NCBI GenBank assembly: GCA_947579665.1
Contig: CANPUZ010000075.1
Location: 248,001-312,000, forward strand
Origin: Sympetrum striolatum
Taxonomy: Eukaryota > Arthropoda > Insecta > Odonata > Libellulidae
Reading direction: 5' to 3'
Length of the DNA stretch: 64,000 nucleotides
Each line of letters opens with the position of its first letter. The stretch's first letter is position 1. Under the pieces are notes generated by a model. The model had not been told where the DNA came from and did not search any database. It was given only the letters and a program-made list of their open reading frames with translations. The position numbers and the translations under genes were made by a program. Below, piece by piece: positions 45,413-57,441 of the stretch.

Positions 45413-47221
45413 TGTTATTTGGGATGAGTTGATTGGCTTCAATGTAATTAGAGAGGCATTTATTAGCAGCAACTCAAATATTTTAGAGAAATTTGATATC
45501 AGTAATTTTGGTCAGTAATTTTTTAGTACATTGCTTGGCTCACTTTTGTGTAAAGGTTTTATGACGCCATAATTGAGGTTTTTTTGGAGAAACACCACTT
45601 TGAAATTATTGATTAACTAATGTAGACAGTGGATCTTTTAAGTAATCTTCAAAATCTCTGATTTAGTAGTGATGGGATTTCATCCCATCTGCATGATCTT
45701 CTGGTATTTTCTCTGGTAATAAAATATCAAACCTCAGGTTTTGTCTCAGGATATGATAAACTCTCATGCTACTGCAACATTTCCATGAATTGAGTTTAAG
45801 TTACCTCTTTGCCAATGTTTGTAAGCTAGTTGCTGAAACATCCCATTAATGTTCTTTGATCATCTATTATACTTCCATTTAAGAAGACCACTTTCACATA
45901 TTTTTGCTGTATGGGTAACTGATCTTTTGCTGCTAGCCTTTAGGCATTGCTTCTATTATTAGAATTTTGAATGTATTTTGACTTAAGCTATCTGTTTAGA
46001 TTTTGTCATTGCTTTACTTGATATTTTCTTGCATTTCTTATAATAGTTAATCAGAAAGACATTTCCAAAGTGTTTTGATTCCATATGTTAAAGTCTCTTT
46101 ATTTGCTGTATGTAATTATACTAGGTTTAAAACGATTTATGTGAAAAGATTTGTTTTTGCTTTTATTTTGGCCACAAAGAAATACAATAATTGAAGATGT
46201 CTGATGATGAAACATATTTATAATTTTCATCAATACATTTAATATTGTCAAGTGGCCATTCTTCATTCATTACTAGGTCAACAGACTTCAAACTATTCTC
46301 TAGGCTTAAATTATGTTACAGAATATTACTTCACTTATTTATATTCTGTTTATGCAGATGTCATTGGAAGTTATATGAATATGCTCAGATTGTCTTAGAT
46401 CCACAAACAAAGGCTCCTTTGTTCCATATGACATGTTAGTTGATACATTGTCAATGCATGTTGTCGTTTTACCATGTCTCATACGAAATTTTTCATGATA
46501 ATTTGAAGCAAGATATTTATGTCTATTCTACAATTTTTTTTGGATACCAAAAATGTGAAAATTTCATTTCTGTCACTTTATAAAGGACCGTATTGCCTTT
46601 TTGAAATTAGAGTTATCGATATAGTCAAATACTTTAAAATAACTGGATAATTTTGTAAAAGAATCTCAATTGAGATTTGTTTACAAGGTCCTTAAAGACT
46701 TTTCAATATATAATTGCAAATCCTTCTGGAAGACACTAACCAAAAGGTTTTGTAAAAAATTCTTTTTATCTGTGAGTGTATACAGCATCAATTTTAATGC
46801 AAATAGTATATCATTCTATTTGTAAATTTACAAAATATCTGCTGTCTGCATGAAACTTGAAACAGCTGTATGATCATTGAATAATTATATAATTAGGAGA
46901 ATTGGATTCAATCCAAATAAAAAAGAACAGATTAACTAAGCTTAGGCATCTAGTTAGCATCACAATTTAATTTAGATAAGATTAATTCTTAGATTATAAA
47001 AATATTCCACTTGAAACTAACAAAACACATGAGTGGGTAGGAGAAGGATATACTGTCTCAAACAACAAAACTGCAGTTACATCAATAGACTTTATATTTC
47101 ATAAAAAATACATCTTCATTACACAAAATCTTGTTAATGATACATGAATTATTAAAACAAGCCCATAAAAGATACAATAATAATGAAAAAAATATCACTA
47201 TAAAAGAAAACTGTAGAAGCT
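45413..47221. other. AT-rich DNA, nothing recognised
   Basis: Short frames without motifs, and no element ends seen. Confidence 0.5.
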
Positions 47222-47443
47222 GTTTTCTCAACTGGTGCCAAACGCATCTTCATAAAGCTGCAACCAGCAGGGCATCTTTGAATTAATGCATTTGAAGCAA
47301 CTTATAAACCTGGAAAATACGGATTTCTTGTGCGCAAAGCAGATGATGAATCGGGAGAAGAACCACCTAAAAAAGTGCAGAAAACCACCAAATCAGACCT
47401 GTCTGCTGTTTCTGTGGAAGGTAATTCATCTTCACAGCTCTAG
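47222..47443 (+). pseudogene. Relic of an unidentified protein-coding exon
   Basis: One phase reads FSTGAKRIFIKLQPAGHL, a TGA at 47279-47281, then AFEATYKPGKYGFLVRKADD and SGEEPPKKVQKTTKS before a TAG at 47441. The lysine/acidic composition and balanced third positions look protein-like, unlike the AT-rich surroundings. I cannot assign a family. No start codon is clear. Confidence 0.4.
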
Positions 47444-47654
47444 CCTCCTCTTCCTCGACCGCCACCCCCACAACTAAGGTAGCATGCGTAAAGTATTTAA
47501 TTTGAAATAAAATTCACGTAAAGTAATAAATTTTATTTTTTATAACTAATTTTACATTTAACATTACATGCATTCTAAAAAAATACTCTTAAAAAATGCA
47601 AAGATTCATAGTCAGGAACGCATTCATTGTATTTACATAAATTTCAACTGGAGA

Positions 47655-47737
47655 AATTGTCTCGGTTCACGACCAATTCGGTTCACGACCAGGGTCCAGG
47701 AACAGATTAAGTTCGTGATCCGAGGTTCCTTGTATAA
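47655..47737. mobile_element. Probable terminus of a Tc1/mariner- or pogo-type element
   Basis: On the minus strand it begins ACAAGGAACCTCGGATCACG and continues with two copies of GGTCGTGAACCGA, a pattern common at the ends of such elements. A matching opposite end was not found. Confidence 0.4.
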
Positions 47738-48061
47738 ATTATATTTTGAGCCCCGAGGCATTGAAATCTTTTACCTCTAATATGAGATATTAAAATTCTT
47801 ATACCGTTCAAGAGATATCATTGTAAAGCTACTCTAATATACGTTAGGATCGGAATAGTTTTTTCACAGATTCTACAATTTATGATTTCATAGGGTAGTA
47901 TATAAGTCTACTTACCGACAACAGGTCAGAATATATATTTTCAGCAATACGTGGAAATTTTAATGAACTCTTGTCATGTTTGTATCAAATTCGGAATAGA
48001 GACTGAAAACGCTCAGTTTAAAAAATAAATCACTAAAGATCCAATGCTCCCATTCAAGATA
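47738..48061. other. AT-rich spacer before the pogo-like element
   Basis: Nothing recognised. Confidence 0.5.
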
Positions 48062-48311
48062 TAGGGGAGACCAGGGGAATCGCACCACACTGGACAATGC
48101 CGCCACCCCTTGTATCTCACCAGCGGTGTGTGTGTATGGGGGGCTGTGAGCGCTGAACTCTAGCGGGAAACACGGTAATCAGTAGTAGAGACGCTTATGG
48201 CCATGCGGTGTGTTGGTGTAACGTTATAACAAAAAATACGGTTATTAGTGAGTGTCATCTAATTTTGAGTCTTCTGAAACTAAGAGGTAAGTGACTGTTA
48301 ACCTTAAGTTA

Positions 48312-49324
48312 AAAAATCTGATGTGGCCAGCACATGACTTTCTCCATATATAAGATGTAAATATTTATCTACGACAGTAATTTCGAACTCTATATTCCAT
48401 CTAAACTTTGAAGATGAGTGATTAATTTATAAATACTATTATCTTTTACGTCACAAACATTATATATAATGTTTTTCAGGACATGATCGATGAAAAACGA
48501 TGAAGTGGCCTTTCGCCCCAGCGCCCAGACCGCCCACAACGTACATAATCAGCAACTTCCGGTTTATCAGTATTTCACAAATAACTCCTACACAATCCGT
48601 GATACAAAAATATGTTTCATACAAAAGTCATAGTAAATTACATTTTCTAAAACTTTTGTACTAATACTATATACCTAAATATCATATTTATGGAGATATT
48701 TTGAAAACCGGAAATGAGCTTTGAAGAATAAAGCTCGACTTCCGGTTAACCGATTTACTCCAAAATCTAATCAACTCTAAACACACAAACCAAAATACTA
48801 TATATAAAATTTGGTGTTGATCCGACAAACAATTTTCATGTTAGAGCGCCCACAAAGTACATAATCAGATACTTCCGGTTTATCGGTATTTCACGAATAA
48901 CTCCTAATCAAGTGGTGATACTAAAATATATTAAATACAAAAGTTATAGTAAATTACATTATCTAAAACTTTTATAAGTAATACAATATACGTATATATC
49001 ATATTTATGGAGATATTTTGAAAACCGGAAATGAGCTTTAATGAATAAAGCTCGACTTCCGGTTGACCGATTTACTCCAAAAACTAATCAACTCTGACAG
49101 CACACACACCACTAATATATATGAAGTTTGGTATTGATACGACTAACAGTTTTCACGTTAGAGCGCCCACTATCACACACACACACACACATACACACAG
49201 ACATCATTCCGAAAATGGTCAAAACGTGTTCTAGGGACCCCAAAACATGTATTTCCGTTGAAATCTCGAAGTCGAATTTTTTCATGAAAACAATACTTTC
49301 TCTATACTTCGTATATGGAGAAAG
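48312..49324 (+). mobile_element. 1-kb TA-flanked repeat element, copy B
   Basis: Same structure as copy A (1013 versus 1014 bp), flanked by TA at 48310-48311 and 49325-49326. It lies inside the pogo-like element, so it is younger than that element's insertion. Confidence 0.8.
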
Positions 49325-49565
49325 TAATAAATCAGTTATATATAGTTGAAAAGAGCAACTATTTAGCCATGTTTACACGTTGTTAGTTTGAACGCCAGGC
49401 TATCTACCTTCCCCTAAACAAGCCGTCTACACCATTTTGTCTTACCGGGGTTATGCCACCACATCACTCCGGGGTAATGCCGCCACTCTGTGTGGGTGGT
49501 GGCATAACCCCGTAAAGATCGAGATTTCATAGATTGGCCCTACAACCTATTAGTTTTCTTTCCAG

Positions 49566-51560
49566 ATGCCACGCATCCGGAAAAGAATAACTGAAAAGGC
49601 CCAATGGACCGAAGAAACGTTAAAACAAGCTGTCCAGCTGGTTTCAGAAGGAAAATCAGTAAAAGGTGTAGCAGTACAGTTTGCCATTCCAAGGTCGACG
49701 TTACGGGACAGACTAAAATAAAAAAAAACGTGCGAGCCTTGTATGGGAAGAAAGCCTGTGTTTAATAAAGAGCAGGAAAAGGAGTTAACAGCCAGAGTAA
49801 TCGATTTAGCTAACATGTTCTACGGAATAACCATAACAGACTTGCGGCGGTTGGCGTTTTCTGTGGCAGAAGAGCTTAGGATCAGCCACAACTTTAATGA
49901 GGAAACCCAGATGGCTGGTGAGGATTGGGTAGCAGGATTTCGGAAAAGAAATCCTCAGATCAGTTTGCGGAAACCATCTGCTACAAGTCTTAGCCAAGTA
50001 ATAGGGTTCAACAAAACAGAAGTAGACTTATTTTTTAAGAACCTCGAAAATCTAACGGACAAACAAAAATTTCCAGCCAGTCGAGTCTTCAACATGGATG
50101 AAACTGGGATTTCAACTGTTCAGAAGCCTGGCCACATTCTAGCGCCAAAGGGCCAGAAACAAGTTGGTGGAGTAACTAGTTGGGAAAGAGGACGAAACGT
50201 CACCGTAGTCTGTGCCTTCAGTGCATCCGGCCAGTATGTGCCCCCGATGTTTATTTTTCCTTGCAAAACAATGACGCCTCTTCTTGAACGCGGTGGACCA
50301 CCCGGTTCGATTTATGGTTGCTCTCACAACGGATGGTCTAATGAGGATCTTTTTTTGGACTGGTTGCAACATTTTAAGCGGTTTTGCAGACCAACTGAAG
50401 ACGAACCGGTTCTCCAAGTTCTGGACAACCATGGGAGCCACATTTCCTTGGACAGCTACACATTCTGCCGCAAGAATCACATTCACATTTTGTCTATACC
50501 TCCTCACACATCACACAAGATCCAGCCACTAGATGTGTCCTTTTATGCTCCACTGAAAAGCGCTTTCAATAAGGAGTGCGACAAGTTTATGAGGGCTAAT
50601 GTTTATCAGAAAATCACACCCTACGACATTGCTCACATTTTCAACCAAGCTTATATGAATGTGGCGACCATAGAAAAAGCCATATCAGGCTTTGAAAGCA
50701 CAGGCATTCATCCAGTAAATCGAGACAAGTTTAAAGAAGAAGATTTCGTGTCTGAACGCCGTTTAAGAGCACCTGTCATTGAGGACCCAGATGGCGAGGA
50801 AAATCTTCAAGAAGAATCTCCAACCAAGCCTAACAACAACGTATCTCAGACACCTGTGAACAACGAACCTCCTTCTATAGACCAAAATCAAGTCGCTCAA
50901 GAACCAACAGTTGCTATCAATAAGCAGGATGGTTACTTAGGCCTGCCAGGTCCATCGGGAATGTCAAAGAAAATCACTCCCGAAACAGCCTCTAACATCA
51001 GTGGAAAGATAACATCAGTTATACATAAGTTTTCTCCACTCCCAGCTTTGGCAGCTGAACAGCTGAAGAGCAATGCTAGGCGGAAAGGGCAGTCATTAAT
51101 CCTGACATCAACTCCAATGAAAGCAACTCTTGAAGAAGCTTTAGAAAAAAGGAAACAGAAAGATTTGAAAAAATCAAATGCTGCCAAAAGAGCAGCAGCA
51201 AAACTATTGAAAATTTCTACAAGCAAGTTAGGCATAGACCTTCAGCCTAAAAAGAAACCACGAATTAAGAACGAAGAAACAAGGAAAACTAAGACAAAAC
51301 GTGGCACCTGTAGGCGTCAAATAGACTTTGACTCTTCTTCGGAGGAAGATGTGCCATTAAGCAAAATTTGTGACAACAATGATGACGACAATGCTTTTGA
51401 TCTTTTTGGCAATGACGTTGAATACTGTTTAGTGTGTGGGGAGTATGGTCCTACTTCTGAAATGTGGTATCGGTGTGTAATATGTGGAAAATGGGCACAC
51501 TCAGAGTGCAGTGGTTACGATTCCCCAGAAAACTACCCATGTGATTTTTGCTCAGATTAG
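49566..51560 (+). CDS. pogo-like transposase with C-terminal PHD-type finger; one early in-frame stop
   Basis: The ATG at 49566 starts [20 protein letters not shown], a Psq-type helix-turn-helix (to about residue 50). A TAA at 49719-49721 interrupts the frame, which then continues in the same phase to 51560. A start at the internal ATG 49743 would give 605 residues lacking the first DNA-binding domain. The CENP-B-type second DNA-binding region ([13 protein letters not shown]) and DDE core follow: [21 protein letters not shown] and [15 protein letters not shown]. The tail is basic and ends in a Cys4-His-Cys3 finger ([24 protein letters not shown]). The stop lies in an A-rich run (AAATAAAAAAAAACG), so a sequencing or slippage event is possible. 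It is otherwise remarkably open. Confidence 0.87.
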
Positions 51561-52032
51561 AATGACAGAGACTAACTAGGCCTAATAGCCATTCACTAGG
51601 CCTACAGATGTTTTTTTTTTTAAGAATAGTATGGTATAGACTAACTAAGAGTCATTTACTACATGTGTGATTTTTGTTAAACTTTTTAATTTCTTCATTT
51701 CATTAAATCTTATTTAGTGCTATATGTTGTGCTATATTACATCCTTTTCCATTATTCATAGATGATTTGAGTGTTTTGATGGTGTGGCGGCATAACCCCA
51801 GTGGTGTGGCGGAATAACCCCAGGTACCGGGGTAATTCCACCACTGTGCAAGCTTTTAGAAAATACGATTTTATTTAGTTTCTATTAAAGATTTCGATTT
51901 AAAAAAAATCACTACAAGATAGGATATGAACTCTAGTATGCTATGTTGATTACGATTTGCATTAATTCTTACACAATTCTGCATGAAAATTCAATTTCCC
52001 TTAAGGTGGCGCGATTCCCCCGGTCTACCCTA

Positions 52033-53664
52033 GTCCCGAAACTAACGTAGAGTGGATTTCAACATTATCTAAACTTCATTGCGACAAGTTAATTGCGTTA
52101 TTTTAATCCCGGGTGAGAATCTAAGCCTTTCATTCAATTTCCGCTCGCATCATCATTATTACTACAATAGCAGATCTTTACTTTTGATAAAGTAATTTTT
52201 ACTCGAAAAAGAGGAAGAGTTTACATTTGTAGCTTTAAAACAGCAACGCTAGAAATATTAATAATCTCATCTCTCAAAGACCAAAGCTAATGCCATGCAA
52301 TCTTAAGGCGTTTTCAATAAATTCTATGTTGTACATCAGTACGTAAAATTATGGTATTCGTACACATGCTTGCTGCTTGTGTTAGCCCTGCATACATTTT
52401 CATAAGTAGCAAGTGAAAATATTAGTTTATCGATTCACAACCATAGATTTTCGATGAGCCGGAAAGGACTTAAATTTCAAAAAATGAGTTTAAATTTTAT
52501 TTGCAATAGAAATGAAAGCCGAGCATTCCGGAAATTAAACAAGCTTGAAAAAATCTGATGAATACAATCGAGTATTAACATTGAACGGCTTAGGAATGAT
52601 AGGATAGCCAGGTAGAAGATAGGAAGAATTAAAAGTTATTTGGCCTTAATAGTTCACTCACTTTGAAACTTTTCTTGGCGAACCTCTCCAAAATCCCAAT
52701 CCTCTCTCTTAGGGGAGTCAATTTGTAGTTTCTCTTGGTGAACGAGTCTAGTCTATGTCTCTGCCAGGTTTTCCTTCGCTCTTGAATTCCGGGAAGCACT
52801 CCCTAATACGCATTACTGACGCTTATTCTTCATCCCAGAGGAATTCTCTTCTTCTCCAGACCGAATAAGTCTAAATAGAAGACTTATAAGAGGAACCTTA
52901 TCGTAACCCAGAAATTAGTTTTAAGATCATTTGCCCTCCGATGAGGGCCTCTACTACCTTCCGGAATCTTTTTTAACTCCGTGATTTTTCCGATCTTTTT
53001 CGTTTCTCCCCACGAAATCGAAATTGAGTAGTCAATTGTTGTCACGCCTACTCATGCGCTGTGCAAACTGCTTGTGTAGATACGTCAACTTACGCGTTTC
53101 AGATGCGGTTTTTGGAAGTGTAAAATGCCTCCGTTTTTTGACAGCTTGATAAAGACGCCGTATGCGGCTCCTCTCACAGCAGTGGAATATTAGATTTCTT
53201 ATTAGAGAATGTGATCGTATCGTAATCCGTATATATGTGGTCAAAAGACCTCTGTTAATATTGACCATCATACTTGTTGGATTGAGATGTCCATTTTAAT
53301 AAATGCTAGTGGAGAAAGGAAAAAGATTTTGGTTTTCAAAGGTATAATAATTCTGATGAATCCTAATACTTACTTGCACTTTGAGAAAATATAAGTATTA
53401 ACAATCTGAATAGTCATTTTGAATTCTACGAGCGGACTACTTTTTAAATTTCAAATATTACTTCCATACCAAATTCCTTACCAACACAGGTTCAGAGGAG
53501 CAACAGTAAATCCCATGACAGCAATGAAACTCATTTCATGTATGGATGTTTATAATGGAAAAGTTCGTCTTTGAGTTCCTTGGGATTGAAAATTGCGAAT
53601 GTAATGGTCCGCGAGGTGAAACAATAGCGCCTGCTGATCAAGTGTATATAAGGTTCGAGAATAA
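52033..53664. other. Intergenic DNA, nothing certain
   Basis: Several short frames, including an Arg-rich one on the minus strand (53032-53271), without recognised motifs. The most 3' part may contain further unrecognisable dynein relic. Confidence 0.45.
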
Positions 53665-54850
53665 ACAAAGCTGGATATTATCATCTAAATCCTACTTCTT
53701 TTTTGTCATAGTTGCAAATTTTTCATTCAATGCTTGAAGTTTGTCTGAGACCTGCAGAAAAGTTATAAACTGTGTTAATTTTCAATTAAAAACACATATT
53801 AAGAATAATATTTGATAAATAACATCACCTCTTGCAGTTGAGCTCTTTTTTCATTGAGTTAGTCCTTCTTCGGAGCTAATTCACTTTCAGCTTCAGCCAG
53901 TTAAGTATTTTTAGTTGCACTATTTTGATAACTCTATCATAGATTTCCATCGCAAAAAAACTCATTTACAAAGACCTTTACAAGCATTAGAGGCTACTTT
54001 AATTCTTCAGGCCAAAAATCTCTATCACGGAGGAACCAGTTGAGCTTAAGGAATAAATATAAAAGCAGCTAATAGAAATCATTTTTGGACAAAACAGAAC
54101 AGAAGATTCTTTCTTTATTTAATATAAACAAAAAATATACATAAAGCAAATCCATTCTCTTTGTGGTAACACAGTCTATTTACACTTTATTTCACTTTAA
54201 GTAATAAGTGCTATATTCATCATACCTCTCCCTATTTCTTTTTAATAATTGGTAGAGGTATGTTGTTCTTATTGTACGTCTTTAGACTATCAAGAAACTT
54301 AATGTTACCCAATAGCTTGAGTGATGATGCCCAATAATCTTCAATCATTCTTCCAGAGCCTGATGGATCAGGCTCTCTCTCTCTCTGGCTTTATTCCCTT
54401 AATTACACTGGTTGCATCCATAACCTTAAAGAGCTGTTGAAAAATGTTAAATTGCATTACTGAATAAGATTAATAGATATTACTACATTTACATCACAAT
54501 TTTCAAAAACTTGTGAAACTGTAAAAATTAGAGCTGACGCATCAAGGAATTTATGGATGCCAAAAGAAATAAAGGTGAAATTTTATACAAGAAAATAAAA
54601 ATCACTTGCATAAAGAAGGTTCTATGAAAAACCCTGTCAAAACTATAAGTATAAAATAACCAATTTTAAACCAGTGTGGATTTTTCAGTGCTTCCACAAC
54701 AGTAGCATCTGGTGGCTTTAAAGTACTGAGTACGTCAATGGCTGATTCCAAGGCTGGTACAGCTTCTGCTGAATCACTCTCACAATCATCTTTGATTGCT
54801 TGAGCAGCCACAGCTGCTTCATTTGCCAAAGCTTCATCTGCTCCAAAACT
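53665..54850 (-). pseudogene. Dynein heavy chain relic (stalk and microtubule-binding region), introns retained
   Basis: Four segments in the right order match an axonemal dynein heavy chain of the single-headed inner-arm kind. Segment 1, 54850-54672: ALANEAAVAAQAIKDDCES and STLKPPDATVVEALKNP (first stalk helix), between a TTGTAG acceptor and a GTTTAA donor. Segment 2, 54433-54226: VIKGIKPER, PDPSGSGRMIEDYW and IKFLDSLKTYNKNNIP. A (CT)n run adds codons, and a one-base insertion in an A-run near the end creates a TAG before the GTATG donor. Segment 3, about 54030-53829: ASNACKGLCK-stop, then in a shifted frame MEIYDRVIKIV, then LAEAESELAPKKD-stop-LNEKRAQLQE. Segment 4, 53751-53665: VSDKLQALNEKFATMTKKK-stop-DLDDNIQLC. 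Three in-frame stops and at least three frameshifts exclude a working gene. Retained introns argue against a processed copy. Confidence 0.85.
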
Positions 54851-55010
54851 CTACAATACAATATGGTTCATAATAGAATCACGCCCATCTTATCGCATTG
54901 AAATTCAGGATATTATTATTTTAAATCAACAGAAGCGATCATGTTGTGGAAATCCATCGTAAGGAATAAGGCAAATAGATATTCACTCTTCCACACAAGT
55001 TTATTAAAAA

Positions 55011-55868
55011 ATGGCAACAGGTTTCCGTGGAACTCCACCATCATCAGATCACACATCAAACAGCAGTGTATATATAGGTAAGTCAGGGCGCTGCATTTTT
55101 GGCATTGGAGGGTTGCTCAAAAGAAACAATATGAACGTTGTTGTGACTAATGATTTGTTGTCTTTGGTAAATGTGTCTAAAACAACATTTTTTCAGTTCA
55201 ACTGAAGTTTTTTTGAACATAAAGAGGGACTTGCCAATTCTAGAGTCTTAATCTTATGCAGTAAATATTCCTTAAGCTATCGTATATTTATGGAAACTGT
55301 AGATTTTCTATCCATAAAATAGAGCTAGGGAAGTGGTGTTGCCGTATTTTTTGGGTTGACTTATATGCTGACCATAGGCTAAAACCTGAAATTCACCTCA
55401 AAATTTTAAGGATCGAATTGAACGCTGGGTGGACTTATACACTGGCATACACAATACTTTATTTAAAAAGTTTGATGAGCTAGCTAATTTCCTTTTAGTT
55501 AAAAACTATCTGCTAAACTTTTAGTCTGTAGTCTTTGGGGGGGTCCTACAATAACAGCATTGATAGCACATTGGTGGAATGTTTGTTTGTAGACGTTGTA
55601 ACGGAACAAATTATTCGTCCGCCACATCTCACAAAAATAAACAAGATTACTGAATTTAATATTGGGTCCCCGAGTTCGGAGGACACCACTGCCCCACCGC
55701 GCAATGACCAGTCGAGCGTAAGTTCCGGAAAAAAAAAGATTTAGGATCCAAATTATACCTGAGACATAATTTATTATTTGATTTAAACAGAAAATGAATG
55801 ACAAACAAGAACAAATTCCTAGAGCCAATTACAATTTGGTCTCCAATCAGGAGCGGCTCTATTTCTAA
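55011..55868 (+). CDS. Small three-exon gene, 89 aa, unidentified
   Basis: Exon 1 (55011-55077) starts MATGFRGTPPSSDHTSNSSV and ends ATAG|GTAAGT in phase 1. Exon 2 (55593-55717) follows a TTTGTTTGTAG acceptor, begins so that G+AC restores a codon, reads TEQIIRPPHLTKINKITEFN and ends GAGC|GTAAGT in phase 0. Exon 3 (55791-55868) follows TTTAAACAG and reads KMNDKQEQIPRANYNLVSNQ before a TAA. Two perfect GTAAGT donors, two acceptors and consistent phases are unlikely by chance. The protein is short, hydrophilic and probably disordered, with no signal peptide or membrane segment. I do not recognise a family. It begins 160 bp from the dynein relic, divergently oriented. Absence of a clear nearby AATAAA is a weakness. 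Confidence 0.6.
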
Positions 55869-56805
55869 TACCAAATCCGTGGATCACTCGTTGCACTGTA
55901 CGTCATCTGCCGTTTTCTCCTTGAGGTATCGGGGCAGGTTGAGGCATCTACGGGTTAATATCTTGGTAAGCTGTTTCTCATCCCCTCCACCTTTTTTCCT
56001 CCCCTTCCACCTTTTCCCCCAGCTCCTTGAAGTTATTTATGTCGACGCCGGGAGCGCTACGGGCGTAGTAGTTCACATTCATGCTGTAGAGGTGGCGCTA
56101 CGTACGATTTTTATCTTTCCGATAGTACGGTTATTCATAAAAAAAATATTACAATTTAAATTCAATCGTAAATAAGAGTTCCATTTCTGTAATTAATGAT
56201 AATTTTAATTAGTTATTCGTAAAACTTAACACCACGATGGTTTCTTCAGGTACGTAGCAAACGCTGATAGTGGGATATGGGTAGAAAAAAAAATATACAC
56301 ATATTTTAAGTTATTGTACATTTATTACAAGTATATTTCCAATGCTTTCAGTGAAATGTTATGATAATCACAAATGGTTAGCACATCACAAAGAAAGTAT
56401 GCCTAAAAATTAATTTGAAATACAATATTTCTTTATTTCTTATTTAAGAGCAGTTTCTGTAAGAAAAATTCTTCAAAAAATATTTTTCTTAGATTTGCTG
56501 ATTATTCAGCTACCACTCAGGAGGTTATCAGAAAGGTAGAATAAATAATGCTCTAAATTGATTCCTAGTAATATTGTTTTGTAATATTATTTTTATATAT
56601 TGCTTTCCCATTCACAGAAAAAGTATGAAATAAAAGTAGTTAACCAGAGAAATCATTAAACAGCGAAATGTAACCACTTAAATTTTACATGTACATGGTT
56701 ATCTCCATTTGATTTGTTTCGTTCTTGAAATAAATTAGTAGAAAGCAAATAAAAAGATTTAGTTTTAACTTGGAACTATCCAAAAAGAGAAACAATCACA
56801 TACCA
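55869..56805. other. Downstream region of the small gene
   Basis: Contains a pyrimidine-rich tract with an AG (55981-56022, CCACCTTTTCCCCCAG) resembling a plus-strand splice acceptor, and a donor-like CTTGGTAAGC near 55964. These could belong to an alternative 3' end of the small gene. The rest is AT-rich without recognised content. Confidence 0.35.
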
Positions 56806-57160
56806 TCTATTATATATAGAGGCTTCTCCAGATTCATTCATGGATATAGATAAGATACTAATTCACAGGCTAAACTACAAGAGTCATTGACATAAGGAAT
56901 ATATGTGAAAAGTAAGACGTTGTTGAAATTATTTGCAGCCAATATTTCTGCTTGAATTTTCACACTTAGTTAATAATGGTGATCTTCTGTTGTGCTGAAT
57001 AGTAAGTTCACCAGGAAGACCGGGGTTCGATGCCAGACTATTATATTGCAGTGATTTTCAAGAATATTTTCAATTCTTTATTTTTCTTTTGAGGACCGTC
57101 CCGATATGAAATTAGTATTTACAATCTGCTTGCAGTATGCAAGCTACATTTTACTCTTAT
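56806..57160 (+). repeat. Solo satellite unit with internal deletion
   Basis: Starts TCTATTATATATAGAGGCTT, keeps the 5' block up to GAGTCATTGACAT, then jumps to the last sub-unit (TTCTGCTTGAATTTTCACAC, one motif core GGGGTTCGATGCCAG) and ends with the hairpin and ACATTTTACTC. About 775 bp of the middle are missing. Both ends are those of full units. Confidence 0.85.
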
Positions 57161-57286
57161 CTACAAATTATATGAAATGTTTAAACAGATATTTTTTTAA
57201 ATTATAGCATATGGCACCAAAGCTAGAAAACAGCAGTGTAGTTAGAATAATATAAATAATCACAAAATGACTAACCAGACACATAC

Positions 57287-57441
57287 TAAAGCATCCACAA
57301 GAGCTATAGAATTAACACAGTCTTTTCTCCTGAGCTGTAAGCGTAAGCCTCCTGGATGATACATCGACTTGTGTAGCTGCCTAACTTGCTGTTCTCTTAA
57401 AGTCAATCGGACTGCACTCGTACCAGATACAGGAGTACCCT
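57287..57441 (-). CDS. Exon of an unidentified host gene (155 bp)
   Basis: A strong acceptor (CTTTTTCATAACATTCCAG) precedes the exon and GTATGT follows it. With the preceding exon (58087-58353, ending in phase 1) the first two bases complete a Glu codon. The frame then reads GTPVSGTSAVRLTLREQQVR, QLHKSMYHPGGLRLQLRRKD and CVNSIALVDAL, ending in phase 0. The basic, well-balanced sequence looks like a conserved nuclear protein, but I cannot name it. The next exon downstream is not found in the window. Confidence 0.6.

Larger units (their letters stand above)
48064..52030 (+). mobile_element. pogo-like DNA transposon with PHD-tailed transposase, 3967 bp
   Basis: TA lies at both sides (48062-48063, 52031-52032). 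The left end is GGGGAGACCAGGGGAATCGC and the right end on the minus strand is GGGTAGACCGGGGGAATCGC. Short repeats like GGGGTTATGCCACCAC, TGGTGGCATAACCCCG and GGTGTGGCGGCATAACCCCA occur inside both ends and are probably subterminal binding sites. The 1-kb repeat (48312-49324) is inserted in its 5' untranslated region. Confidence 0.9.

Noticed and set aside
53665..54436. Alternative genetic code (TAA/TAG as Gln) to explain stops in the dynein segments
   Set aside because: One stop is TGA at a conserved Trp, frameshifts are also present, and other genes in the window end normally at TAA or TAG. Simple decay explains all of it.
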